23,187 nucleotides of DNA from an uncultured bacterium (GTDB taxonomy: Bacteria > Patescibacteriota > Gracilibacteria > Absconditabacterales > Absconditicoccaceae). Below the pieces are notes generated by a model. The model saw only the letters and a list, made by a program, of their open reading frames with translations, was not told where the DNA came from and ran no database searches. The DNA lies in the NCBI GenBank assembly GCA_903943625.1, contig CAJAPL010000171.1, positions 1 to 23,187 of the forward strand. The letters run 5' to 3'. Both the position numbers and the translations under genes were made by a program. How positions within the stretch are numbered: the first letter of the stretch is position 1; each line of letters starts with the position of its first letter. Below are positions 9,182 through 19,870 of this stretch, piece by piece.

Positions 9182-10109
9182 GAAATCATTCAGCAATCCA
9201 ATAACAAATAATAGATGAAATATAAGCATTTTAGTGATTTTTGTATTGATAGCATCTTCTCTGATATGAATCCTAACAACAAATTATATAAAAGATTTGA
9301 TGCAATATAACAACATAATTTATTGATATTATAAATCATATTATCTATCAAAAGCGTGACTTGAACTGTCTTTGGCAGAGATAGCGCAAAATTGAATATG
9401 ATTTGAAAATACAATAGGCACATGAGATAATATCATATCTTGAAATTTTATCTGTAAAAACTGCAATTTCTACGGCAGTATCTCATGAAATTCAAGTTAT
9501 TTTTCTAAAAGCCCACGAAAAGATAGTTGATGTAACAACCCTATTTTATTAAGTACTTGAGAGTCTTTTGTCCTACCACTTTTCAAACAAAAAAACAGTG
9601 GAACAAATTATCAAAAATTGAGCGACCCTCCAATTTATAAAAATATGGCTGATCAAATAACAAACATTAAATTTGAAAATATTTCTCCCAATAGAGAACT
9701 CACAATATGAATATTTGTAATGTCATGATTGGACATATTACAAGATGGAGTGTTTGTAAAAACAGGATCAACAAACAATCCAAACATAATAGACGATTTC
9801 TTGGCTGCATTCAACGCCTATGCCACAAACATATCAATATGAAGTTATACGCTCTTAAATGCTTATACTATTGATTCTTTATGATTAAACAGCTTCCTTT
9901 TATTTGGAAACACAACAGAAACCCAACAGGCAATATCTTTCTGCGTCAAAATAGAACCACTAGTATGATTGCCAAATATAATAACACTACCCACAAGTAC
10001 GTTTTACATAAAGAGCATATGAAACAACATAGAAAAAACCATATGATTAGAGGCATTTCTTAAACAACCCATACCAGAATTTCTTATTCACACATATCTT
10101 GGCTTATAA
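9174..10109 (+). CDS. PilX/GspK-like minor pilin
   Basis: A 311-residue membrane-anchored protein has an N-terminal NNRGNISILVIFVLIASSLI helix, followed by YYKSYYLSKAGLELSLAEIA. The latter closely matches the 'YLAEAGLE.AL' signature of PilX-type proteins. Like GspK and PilX, and unlike the three prepilins before it, it has no FTLxE motif. The protein is larger than the other minor pilins, as GspK usually is. Its central part has a CKNC pair and many TGA-encoded Gly. It is the last gene of the operon, ends in TAA, and is followed directly by a strong hairpin terminator. Confidence 0.78.
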
Positions 10110-10111
10110 AA

Positions 10112-10146
10112 AAATCTCCCATTCAGGAGAGATTTCTATATTTTTT
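10112..10146. terminator. Bidirectional terminator between convergent operons
   Basis: AAATCTC (10112-10118) pairs with GAGATTT (10129-10135) across a 10-nt loop that can pair further. On the plus strand it is followed by CTATATTTTTT. On the minus strand it is followed by a run of Ts. It separates the end of the pilus operon from the convergent gene ending at 10195. Confidence 0.75.
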
Positions 10147-10194
10147 AATTATAATTCAACAACTAAAGACTATCAGCTAAAGACCATATACTAA

Positions 10195-10758
10195 TTACAG
10201 TTTTCACATCAAATCTCATAGCTTATTTTCTTGTTCTTTCTTCGCATCTTTTGACAGCACTTCTCTATCTATAGTATCCAAAACTGCCTTCCATCTATTT
10301 ATTCTCATTGATCTCTCTTGGTCAATAGCATTTTTTTCGTTCTCATCCTCGGCCTTTAGCGCATGCAAGTTCATCTGTTCTTCTACATATATCTCATATA
10401 ATCTAAGTACCTGGAAAGACCATAACTCTGAAACTGTTTTTACAACACTCTGATCTCAACTCTTCACAGCTATATACAACTCTTTTCATCCTTTACTTTT
10501 TTCATCCTTTATTTCATAATCACTAGAGAAAGACCCTACTACAAGTCTCTGTAACAATTCTCGATCGAAATCATCCTTAAGTTCTTCTGGAGTAATATAA
10601 TCCAAAACAGGGAACAAAGAAAGATACTCAGTATACCAGGCCTGATCTTGTATTGATCATTCTATTTCTCAAAATAATTTTTCATATTTTTCTATTATCT
10701 GCTTCTTATCTTCTTTTTCTCTAAGTTCTGCTACAAACGCCTGAAAATCAAATAGCAT
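10195..10758 (-). CDS. Unrecognised cytoplasmic, charged protein
   Basis: A 187-residue protein begins MLFDFQAFVAELREKEDK. It is highly charged, largely helical in appearance, and has no signal peptide or membrane segment. Heptad-like runs of Glu and Lys near the start (KKQIIEKYEKLFGEIEG) and in the second half (HALKAEDENEKNAID) suggest coiled coils. It has one CGA, in DFD[CGA]ELLQRL, which reads naturally as Trp. It lies 98 bp downstream of the TraG-like ATPase on the same strand and is probably in the same transcript, ending at the bidirectional terminator. It could be a partner of that ATPase, but this is only a guess from position. Confidence 0.75.
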
Positions 10759-10856
10759 TTCTATTTTTTACAAAATAAATCACAAAGGGTAACCGTAAAC
10801 TAACCATAAATATATTTAAATATTTAGACATTTCAATAGAAACTTAAATACATATA

Positions 10857-13800
10857 TTATGCTTGAGCGGTCTTATCTGGGTTGATATTATTTGGTGGAT
10901 TATTGTTATCACTACTTTCAGGCAACTTATTTTCATCAACTCACATACCTAGTCTTGCTTGTATTTCAGCATCTACAAATTCTCTTTTCCTTCAATATTT
11001 TTTCGCAGAATATTCTTTAAGAATAGGAACTATTTTCTTATTTTGATAATCTTTAGAATATATCATATTCATACTAAAGACACGAGTCGTAGCGTTATCT
11101 ATATTGAGTTTTACATAAGCCTTATAATTTGCTATCCCAACTATATCTTGTCACGAAAGCACAGGGGCATATTCCTTTTCAAGAAATTCAGCATCCGGAG
11201 CTCAGACTTTAAATGATTGCATAGTCCCCACGTTACCAAAAACCGCAGCTTTTACATCATTTTTTCAGCCTCCAACATCTCACAATCACTTTGGTGGATC
11301 TAATTGTGCAATATATTGGTGGGCCATTATAAGACATAATCTATATTTTCTAGCTTCAGACAAGATATCAGCAAAAGTTCAAGAAACAAAATTCTGAAAC
11401 TCATCCACATATAGATAAAAATCCTTTCTGTCTTTTTCTTCCATTCTAGCTCTTGCCATAGCGGCTGTATATATTTTGGAAACTATAATCATACCAAGAA
11501 GCTGAGCATTGGATTCTCAGACCCTACCCTTACTCAAGTTGATAATCAATATTTTCCTATTGTCCATTATATCTTCAAACTTAAACGCTGACTTGGTTTG
11601 TCATATAATATTTCTGATAAGTCTATTTGTATTAAAAGATACAAATTTCGCAGAAAAATAAGGGATAATCTCTTGCTTCTCTCTATCTCACATAGCGTTA
11701 AATGTTTTTTCTCGTCGATTCTTTACGGTAGGGTTTGTTACTTTTTTTACTTTATATTCTCTATATCCCTCATCTGTAAATAATCTCACGACATCCAGCA
11801 GAGTCGGTCTATCTTCAAAATCTTCCAATAACGTAAGGCTTCCATATTTAAAGTATTCTTGTAATCTCGGTCAAAATATTTCAGGGCCAAACATCTTAAT
11901 AAATATTTCAGTTGCGTCATTTACTACTCTATCAGCCTCGTCTAGATTATTTATCTCATAAAGATTTAATCACATAGGTCTATCTTCATTTCAAGCATCA
12001 AAATAAACAATGTCTTTTGCTCTCTCTTTGGGGATATAGGCAAGGACATCTTCCGCTAAATCTCAGTGAGGATCTATCAAACATAAACCGTCGCCATTCC
12101 AAACATCTTGTCTAGCTAAAGTCTGTAAAAATACTGATTTTCAAGTACCAGATTTTCATATACAGTAATAATGTCTTGTCCTATCTTCTCTTTTCATATA
12201 AACAGGAGTTAACGTATTTCTATAAATATTAACTCACAAAAGCACTCAGTTTTTAAATAATTTATATCATTTATAATCTCTTTCTTTATAGAGTTTTACA
12301 AATTTCTTTCCTTCTTTTTCTATAATTTCTTTTCATTGCAAATCTGATTCTTTAAATTCTTCTATAGGCTTCAATAGTTCCTCTTTTCACACTCATTTTC
12401 ATACAGCTCGATGATTTTTGTAATCAATATCAAGGATGTCAGATAATTTCCCTCATTTGTAATTTTCCGCCAAAATTCATCCCATAACATATCCATTTTC
12501 TGGATCTCCAGTCATTACTGGTAAGTTTGAAGGACAAGCAAGCACTTTATATTGCATCCACTCAATTATTGGAGAACGATTGTATGTGCCATCAGGGAAA
12601 TGAAAAAGAGAGCTCAGCTGATTAACAGAAAAATAAGAATATTTACAAAAGAATCACGTAAGGTAAAATTTTGCTGCTATAGTCCAGAGTGGTTTAAAAA
12701 TAAATCAAAATACATCATGTTTTGTACCTGCTTCATTAAGTTGATTGGAGTATTCATCTCAATAAATATTATAGGCACTTATCAAACTATCTATATTGGA
12801 TTCCAGGTTTTCTTTTGAGTCAGAAGATGTGATTAAAATCAATGCAGACCTAAAAATAGGCAACCCCGCTTCTTCTCATATTGCGTTCATAGCGTCTTCC
12901 TTTGCTTTAACCATACGTACCATAGTGACCTTATCTGCTTCATCTTTTCATCACGACAAAAGTTTTTGTGAGGGTCAAAATATAAGAAACCCAAATATTT
13001 CCCAAGGCATCAATATATAATGTCGCCAAGGGGTATCTTTTATATCAAGATTTTTATAGAGTCTATCTGCAGCCTTTTTCATTTTCTCATTAAACCAAGA
13101 TCATTCAGGTTTTATGGGCATCAGTAGAGTAACTGTATCCGTGCTTTGGACTTTACTCATAGCATCTATAAGATTATTAATTGGGTCATCCGGCATCAAT
13201 TTAAACATCTTGATTGTATATATAGGATTTTCTTTAGGTTCCAGTACCGTTATATCACTATATTTCTTTCAGAAAAACTTCGGCTTTTTCATCTCCTCTA
13301 TAGAACAATTGGAGAATTGAGACGATATAGATCACTCTATTATTTTTACATATTCTGGTAAAGTGCCGACTATAAAATTTAACAATCATCACTCATAATG
13401 ATACATCATCACTATCTTTTGCTTTGCAAATATTTTATACATAATAGAATCCCAAGTGCTTAACTCTGTAATCTTATGAAAATTCATATAAACCTGCGAC
13501 ATACGTCAGACTTTCTCTTTCATGTCTTTTGCTAGTTCTTTATCCTGCTCACGATCGAGCTTATCATCTCATCTTGGAAGCATAATTTTCATATAAACAA
13601 ACCTACTCTGATTCATAAAAGAATACGTATATCTTAAACCATACTTTATAACCTTCCAACCAAGATAAATAAATATTAGGATTAAAAGGCCAGTAGAGAC
13701 ATAGTTTCATATTTGATTCCAAGAATATCAAAACATTCATCATGCATTACCATCAGTTTGGACAACAGTCTGAGTCACATTGTCAGAAAACTCGTCCTTT

Positions 13801-14015
13801 ACAGTATTCATAGTTAAATCGCCATTTTTATAATCTTTTTGAGTTTTTGACACAAAATTTTTTATATTCGACAATCATCACATTTTTGCGAAACATTCTG
13901 TTTTGTTTTGAGCCCAGGCCAAAGTAGTAAGTTTTGACAAATTATATTGTTGAGAAAAATCAGGCACCAATTGATTGGCGAGCATATTTTCACATTGTTT
14001 TGCTTCTATAGCCAT
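10857..14015 (-). CDS. TraG/VirD4-like membrane ATPase
   Basis: A 1052-residue protein has ~100 N-terminal residues and then a membrane helix at ~105-123 (VSTGLLILIFIYLGWKVI). A long middle region lacks obvious motifs. The C-terminal part is a conjugation-type hexameric ATPase: Walker A IGKSGTGKSVF (residues ~619-626, two of its Gly encoded by TGA), LIDPHGDLAEDVL, NWWEKTFNAM (both Trp are CGA), LIRNIIGQ, Walker B LYVDEFQNF (~866) and the sensor-like LIMAHQYIAQL. This pattern matches the type IV secretion DNA-pumping ATPase family common in candidate-phyla genomes. No relaxase or VirB4 is visible here, so the substrate is unknown: DNA export, DNA uptake or protein secretion. A TAA just upstream fixes the ATG, and a consensus promoter precedes it. 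Confidence 0.88.
10861..10877. repeat. 17-nt sequence shared by two gene 3' ends (copy 1)
   Basis: GCTTGAGCGGTCTTATC matches 20524-20540 at 16 of 17 positions. Here it encodes the last residues, DKTAQA, of the TraG-like ATPase. In the other copy it encodes DQTAQA near the end of a secreted protein. It is GC-rich for this genome. Confidence 0.5.
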
Positions 14016-14275
14016 AAATTATTCAAGATATAAAATGCATAACAATTATAGTTTAAAAGCTGTTTTTTGTCAAAAAAATCAAGTCAAAGCCCAAAGACAT
14101 CTTACGTTTTGGCATAAAAGATATATAGTTTAGTTTTTTTATAGTTAATGTTAATATATTACCCAAAATACGCGCAGTATAAGTTCGTCAAATTGTAATA
14201 CAAAAAAACACACGCTATGCCATGCCATTATTATAAAAGCTAAGAACTAAATATTTATAGGCTTATATATTAAAT
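14016..14275. other. Intergenic region upstream of TraG-like gene
   Basis: These 260 bp between murE and the TraG-like gene contain the consensus promoter listed separately. I see no tRNA, open frame or terminator of good quality in the rest. Confidence 0.55.
14045..14073 (-). promoter_or_regulatory. Consensus sigma70 promoter for TraG-like ATPase
   Basis: On the minus strand TTGACA (14073-14068) and TATAAT (14050-14045) are separated by exactly 17 nt, a perfect match to the housekeeping consensus. The predicted start near 14038 leaves a leader of about 22 nt with no Shine-Dalgarno sequence. Confidence 0.85.
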
Positions 14276-15583
14276 TTATTTTATAATATCCAATAGAACA
14301 TCCTTATCATTCCATTTTCTTTTTCAAAAATTTGTAAGTTGGACCGTTTCATGTCACTTACCAGCAAACATAACTATATCTCATGGTCTAGCTATATCTG
14401 TAGCGAGCTTTATAGCCAAGTATCTTTCAGGCACTATAAGAACTTGTTTGATTGTTCAGTCTTGATCTCTTATTTTTTCAGTTAGCTGATCAATAATCTT
14501 TACTCTGTTTTCTGTATCAGGATCATCATCTGTAGCTATCATAACATCAGCATAATTGTAGACTATAGTTCACATATCTGGCCTTTTCAATTTATCTCTA
14601 TTGCCAGGTGCTCACCAGACAACAATCAATTTCCCATCTTTTTTTATATCTTGGAGAAATGTTAACGTTTTTTCTAAAGCATCAGGAGAATGTGCAAAAT
14701 CAACAAAATAATTTATTCAATCTTTCTCGACACGCTCCATTCTACCAGACACTCATCTAAATCATTGTAAAGATGAAATCGCTTGCTCTATATCTAATCA
14801 TATCTGTACTGCTACACTAAGCGCAGACAAAATATTATAAACATTATAAGTTCCAGGCAAATATGTAACCATGTGATAACTTTTTCATAGATATAATATA
14901 TCAAATTCAGTGTTATCTATTTTTTCAATTATATTTTCCGCTCTAAGGATGGCAGAATTTTTAATCCCAAAAGTTATTTTTTTATCAAAAGCCATATCTT
15001 CCAATCGTTCTCTTCCTATTCTATCATCAGCTGGGAATACTGCATACTTATTTGGTTTCTTGTTTCTTAAAACATACTTAAAAAGTTTCTTTTTAGCATT
15101 TATATAATTATCCATATTCCCATGGTAATCTAGATGATCATGTGTTATGTTTGTTAACATAGCAAAATCAAAATCAACTCACTCAAATCTATACTGATCT
15201 ATACCATGAGATGAGACTTCCAATACTGCTATTTTACATCACTGAGATCTGGCGGTTGCCAAGATAGATTGTAAATCAAAAACATCAAGAGATGTCATCT
15301 TTTTTTCGTTTACTATCTCTTTATCTCATATTTTTATAGCTGCAGTACTCACCATAACAGTAGATGAGACTCTCTCACTTAACATCTTATGAATAAGGTT
15401 TACAACTGTTGTCTTTCAATTTGTTCAGGTCACTCAAATAATAAAAAAATCCCTTGATGGATATCAATAAATTAAATTTGCAATATGGGCCATGAATCTT
15501 TTCCAAGCTTGATATACAAAACTAGTTTTAATAGTATCATATATCCTATCGTAAGCTATTATTTTTTTTATTAATTCTTTCAT
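14276..15583 (-). CDS. murE: MurE-type UDP-MurNAc-tripeptide synthetase, short N-terminus
   Basis: A 435-residue Mur ligase that adds the third amino acid to the peptidoglycan stem peptide in the cytoplasm. Motifs in order: ATP loop GVTGTNGKTT (~residue 50), EVSSHGIDQYRF, NITHDHLDYHGN, GRMERV, FVDFAHSPDAL, WGAPGNRDKLKRPDMG and AGKGHETVQ. MurE is normally ~490 residues. Here the N-terminal UDP-binding domain is reduced to about 50 residues before the ATP loop. The specificity motif reads DDPD rather than the DNPR of enzymes that use diaminopimelate, and so is closer to the D(D/N)P(N/A) of lysine-adding enzymes. It lies 63 bp downstream of rsmE on the same strand and is probably co-transcribed with it. 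The CGT in ERV shows that CGT is still Arg. Confidence 0.93.
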
Positions 15584-15646
15584 ATAGAGAGTTATATTTT
15601 AAACAAAATAATACTAACAATAACAAAACGATTTTCAATTTCTAAT

Positions 15647-16357
15647 TTATAATCCCAAATTCTTAATCTCCCGCCCACCTATTATAGCAGCGGTTTCTGT
15701 TCTTAGAATATTTTCTCATAAAGATTTAATTCCAAAATTATTTCAAAACATTTTATAATCATTATCTGTCAATCATCATTCTGGTCATACTAGTCAATAA
15801 ATTTTTGATCAATTTTGATCATCTTTAAGCAACCACGATCAGTCTTGATCAATATGTTTATCAAACACAATCAATCTAGAATTTTCAAGCAAGGTTTTAA
15901 AATCATTTGAAAATTCAATCTTGGGCAGGCACCGTCCCCAAGATTGTTCTAGAGCTTCTTTTGAAATTTTTTCACATCTTTCAATCTTACTTTGGTTTGA
16001 TTCCTTTATAATAGACCTTTCGGATGGCCGAAAAACAATGTGATTTATACCAATCTCTGTAAGCTTCTGGACTATTATTTCTACCTTATCCCATTTATTT
16101 GGCATACAAACAATCATTCAATAAGTATTGCTTCAGAGTTGATTATATATTATATTCACAATATCTCAGATTAGTCCTTTTTCATCTCGGTTATGAATGT
16201 TTATTTCATATCTACAATCCGCATATCAATTTTTTTGGATAAAAAAACCATCTCCGATTTTGCTTCTCAAAACCTTCCTAAGCTGATACAAAACATTAGA
16301 ATCCTCAAGTATTATTTGATTTTTTTTTATTTGAAATTCACACACAAAAAGCTGCAT
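15647..16357 (-). CDS. rsmE: 16S rRNA (uracil-1498-N3) methyltransferase RsmE
   Basis: A 236-residue SPOUT-family methyltransferase modifies 16S rRNA in the 30S subunit using S-adenosylmethionine. An N-terminal PUA-like domain (MQLFVCEFQ to about residue 75) is followed by KWDKVEIIVQKLTEIGINHI, the PSERS segment, IERCEKISKEALEQS and the C-terminal knot motifs LVGPEGGLTDND and LGENILRTETAAI, all typical of RsmE. Length is normal (~240). Most of the Gly in the GPEGG knot are TGA. Two CGG codons read best as Trp (VF[CGG]PSERS and WG[CGG]CLP), but these positions are not strictly diagnostic. It lies between the unrecognised membrane protein and murE. The ATG at 16357 gives the normal N-terminus. 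Confidence 0.95.
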
Positions 16358-16400
16358 AAAAAACGTAAAAATGTAAAAACGCAATAACGTAAAATATTTT

Positions 16401-16430
16401 TATCTAAGTTTATCAATGTTTATCTAAGTT
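16401..16430. repeat. Three tandem 10-bp repeats upstream of rsmE
   Basis: TATCTAAGTT, TATCAATGTT and TATCTAAGTT follow each other without a gap, reaching the stop codon of the upstream gene (16430-16432). They lie 44-73 bp before the rsmE start. A 10-bp period puts the copies on one face of the helix, as in protein-binding sites. Related AACGTAAAA copies lie between this array and the rsmE start. Confidence 0.55.
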
Positions 16431-17887
16431 TACTGTATAACAAGATTATTTACAAATTCTATCCACGCAGGATCAATAATTTCTACCACAAAATTTCTAT
16501 CTCAAACTTTTTTCAGGATTATCTGATCAGATTCTTGGAATCACTTTTTTATATTACATTCATAAATTTTAATAGCAGGATTTGTCTGTAGGTTCTCCTT
16601 ATTTGGATAACTAATAACATTCATTTGTGTAAAACAACTTACTCATAATTGTCAAAAATCTTGCTCAACATTAGCCGAAGCAAAAGAAATATTTCTAGAA
16701 GGGAATATTATTTTATATCATCTAGTGCTAGATGTAAATTCCATCGTTTTGGATAAATTCACAGCAAATTGCTTAACTTTGGGATCTCGCTTCAAAATGG
16801 TTCATTGATTATTCACAACGCTCTGAGCTTGGTCCAAAGTCACGTCTTGCAACACTGCCTTGAACGAAGACAATGGATCTATAGTAATCGCACAAGAAAC
16901 TGCTCATGTTTGATAAGTTCATTTAACAAGGGCAATCAGATTATTATTATCTAATTTTATTTCAAACGAACTTGATTTTTCAAGTCTGATAGATCATTTA
17001 GCACAGATATTTGAGATGTTTGGCATTATATTATCGTTTACATAAGATTTATTTGGCAATATAATGTAATCGGCGAGTTTCATAATATCTGCCTCTGGGG
17101 CATCATTTATAAAATATCAGAATAAATTATCATTGGCAAAATACCAAGAATTTGTAAGTTGAAGCTTATAGAAACCGACTCAATTGGATGTAGTAAAATC
17201 TTTTTCAGAAGTTTGTGAAAATGTTTCATTTAATACACGGCAGTTCTGATCAGGATTATATGAATTACATTTAAAATAAGATATTGTAATAGGTTGGTTA
17301 GTCTCTAAATTTTTAACCACTATCTTTGAGTCAGACTTACTTTCCAGAGAATAACTATCAAAAAAATTTGTATCAAGAAATATTCAAGCTTCAGACAGAT
17401 ATTTTCCAGTAGACATACTTCATGTGTTTTGCGAAACTACTTCTCAACTAATATTGCTAACCTCCACCACAAAAACATCCCCAACAAGTTTCTCAATCGT
17501 TCACTTTACCCAAACATTTCACTGATAATCAGCTAAATTCAAGTTCCTACTTTTTAATCATAATACGTCTCAATCGAAAGTATGAATAGTATGTGTGTAA
17601 GAAACCAAGTTTCAATCAGAAAACATAGTTCAAGAAAGATTTACAACCTGACCAATTTTATAATCACTAACCAAAATATCACTTAGACTTCACGTTGTTG
17701 TCCCTCCAAAAAATTGTCTTATATCATCATATTTTTGAAAAAATATCAGCATCAAGACTATTATAGTTATAATAACTATTAAAAAAATAGAATAAGGCAC
17801 TCACTTCTTGTGCGGGTTTAATGACTTTCTAGGTTGGTAAATATTCTCATTCATCTTTCTTGTAAAATAATCTATCTTCTGTTCCAT
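16430..17887 (-). CDS. Membrane-anchored extracytoplasmic protein, unrecognised
   Basis: A 485-residue protein begins MEQKIDYFTRKMNENIYQPR. A ~30-residue basic cytoplasmic tail is followed by one strong membrane helix at ~33-52 (YSIFLIVIITIIVLMLIFF) and then ~430 residues rich in Ser, Thr, Asn and beta-prone stretches. This suggests a type II anchored protein with its bulk outside the membrane. Scattered Cys (ISYFKCNSY, NCRVL, NICAKG, VSCAITI, VSCFTQM, YECNIKK) could pair as disulfides. I see no catalytic motif and do not recognise the family. It is the first gene of the rsmE-murE transcription unit, divergent from the MscS genes, with its own promoter candidate. Confidence 0.8.
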
Positions 17888-17962
17888 TTGAGATAACTCA
17901 AAAAAATAAAAAACCAACTAAAAAATAAAAAAAAACCGACCAAAAACAACAGCAAAACGCAT

Positions 17963-17991
17963 ATTATATAACATATAGCATATAATGTCTA
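17963..17991 (-). promoter_or_regulatory. Promoter for the anchored protein-rsmE-murE unit
   Basis: On the minus strand TAGACA (17991-17986) and TATAAT (17968-17963) are 17 nt apart. The predicted start near 17956 gives a leader of about 70 nt, longer than elsewhere in the window. Confidence 0.6.
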
Positions 17992-18019
17992 TACCCGAGG
18001 GAGATAATAAAACATTATT

Positions 18020-18048
18020 TTGGATTTTTTTGGCTTTCAAGCTATAAT
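18020..18048 (+). promoter_or_regulatory. Promoter for the MscS pair
   Basis: TTGGAT (18020-18025) and TATAAT (18043-18048) are exactly 17 nt apart. The predicted start near 18055 leaves a ~23-nt leader before the ATG at 18078. Confidence 0.7.
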
Positions 18049-18077
18049 CTAATATGTTTTATAAAATACAAAAATAA

Positions 18078-18980
18078 ATGAACGGAGATAATGGGACAGC
18101 AGATGCAATATCCTCAGGATTATTTGGACTACAATGAAGTGAGGTCCGATGATATATACTCAAAATCCTATGATGAGTGATAGTAATCATCATAATGCTT
18201 TTGATATCCAAAATAGTCGCCTGAATAGTAAAAAGGAATATCTTAAAAAACAATACCATAGCAGATAGTAAACACATAGATAAAATAGCATCATTAATAT
18301 GAAACATAGTCTTTTATGTAATGGTTATTTTTTCTCTGTTTATATGATTTGAGATTATGTGATTTAATGTTGGATTGATTTTATGATGAGTATCATTTGG
18401 TGTATGACTTGCATTCAAAGAAATCTTATGAAATATGATAGCGGGGATAATGGTGCTTTATACAAAAGAAGTTAAATTGTGAGACATCGTGGAAATCAAT
18501 GCAGATCAAGTATATTTTGGAAGAATAGAAGAAATCACAATCAGATATACAATCATAAGGACACTTGACCTTAGAGAGGTTGTCATACCCAATATGACAC
18601 TTATATCAGTCCCCATCAAAACATTTAGTTCAGAGGATTTGGTGAAATTGTCAGTCCCATTATCCGTGCACTATAACACAGATATAGCACAGGCAATACA
18701 ATGCGTAACTGAGACTATAAACAGTTTTGAATTTGTAAAAGAAAAAGAAAATACAAAGGTTTTTGTTACAACCTTTGGGGCTAGTTCTATAGACCTAAAT
18801 TGATTGTTCTGTTTTGACCCTAAGTGCTGACTATTAACAGATTACGCAATATGAGCAGTCAATGAAAAGATAAATGCAGAATTTAAAAAGAACAACATAA
18901 ACATGCCATACAACACAGTTACTGTGAATTTTGATAAACCAGATGACAAAGCAGTCACTTTGAATAATTTAAATCAATAA
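18078..18980 (+). CDS. MscS-family mechanosensitive channel 1
   Basis: A 300-residue inner-membrane channel of the kind that opens under membrane tension to release solutes in osmotic downshock. Three helices are visible: ~25-50 (WGYILKILGGVIVIIIMLLI), ~68-92, and the pore-lining segment GVSFGVGLAFKEILGNMIAG with its Gly/Ala ridge. The beta domain follows (LGDIVEINADQVYFGRIEEI, VVIPNMTLIS). Many pore Gly are TGA. In GSEV[CGA]GYILK the CGA reads as Trp at the membrane edge. The start is fixed by an in-frame TAA directly before the ATG. An overlapping 30-codon frame at 18091 has a better-looking purine-rich upstream sequence but no conservation. It ends 5 bp before the second channel gene. Confidence 0.92.
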
Positions 18981-18985
18981 TAATA

Positions 18986-19828
18986 ATGCAACAAGAATTA
19001 TTACAAGCTATTTACAATTATATATCACAAAACTGATTAAAAATAATCTGAAAACTTTTTCTTGCTTGAATAATTTTTATATGAATCTGGATTTTTATAA
19101 AACGATTTACCCAAAGAGTAAAGGCAAGAATAGAACAAAACTCTACCCAATCAGATGAAAAATACACAAAAAAAATATCAAATCTGATTGGAAGTATGAT
19201 ATTTGTATTATTGATGATATTCAATGTATTGATTATATTTGGAGTAATATGATTTGATGTAGCAATACTTATGTGATGAATTTCACTTGGTATATGATTC
19301 GCAATGGAGACAACCATTTGAAACATGGTCTCATGAATAATGATACTTACAAACAAAAAAGTAAGATTATGAGATTATGTACAGATGACATGATCATTGA
19401 ACATAAGCTGAACAATAGATGAGATCAATATCAGATACACAGTGGTCAAAACCCTAGATAAAAGAAGGGTTATTGTCCCCAACATGATATTAGCAGCGAC
19501 ACCAATCAAAACACTTAAGGCAGAGCCACTCATAAGATGAGAAATAGATTTCATTTTACCTCGTCATGTAGAAATTAATCAGATAAAAACATTATTAACC
19601 GATACAATAAACCTAGAAGAAAAAGTTTTACACAAAGAGTACACAACAGTATTTATAAAATCCTTTGATTCTCGCTGAATAAATTTTAAATGATTCTTCT
19701 TTTTTAACCCAAAGTGATGAAAATGAAACTTTGTAATCTGATCAGAACTTAGGACAAAGATACAGACAATATTCAAAAAATACTGAATTTCTATCCCATA
19801 CGAACACATTACAATCACTACAGAGTAA
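18986..19828 (+). CDS. MscS-family mechanosensitive channel 2
   Basis: A 280-residue paralogue of the preceding gene. It has an N-terminal helix (KLFLAGIIFIGIWIFI), a second helix around 65-88, and the pore segment LMGGISLGIGFAMETTIGNM. The beta domain shows VRLGDYVQMTGSLNISGTID, INIRYTVVKTLDKRRVIVPN and a C-terminal alpha/beta part ending IPYEHITITTE. The pore helix and the VPNM strand align with channel 1, but the C-terminal halves differ considerably, so the duplication is old or the two came separately. Both probably share one transcript from the promoter at 18020. It ends in TAA, 42 bp before the next gene. Confidence 0.92.
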
Positions 19829-19870
19829 AAAGCAATTAAACCAAATTTGTTTTTATAAAAAGAATATCGT

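Noticed and set aside
10195..10758. The small charged protein as a known secretion chaperone or pilus factor
   Set aside because: Only its position suggests this. No motif supports a family, so it is left unassigned.
18091..18180. A short frame (MGQQMQYPQD) with a GGAGATA purine-rich stretch before its ATG
   Set aside because: It is only 30 codons before TAG and overlaps the start of the first MscS gene in another frame. The MscS frame is supported by family motifs.
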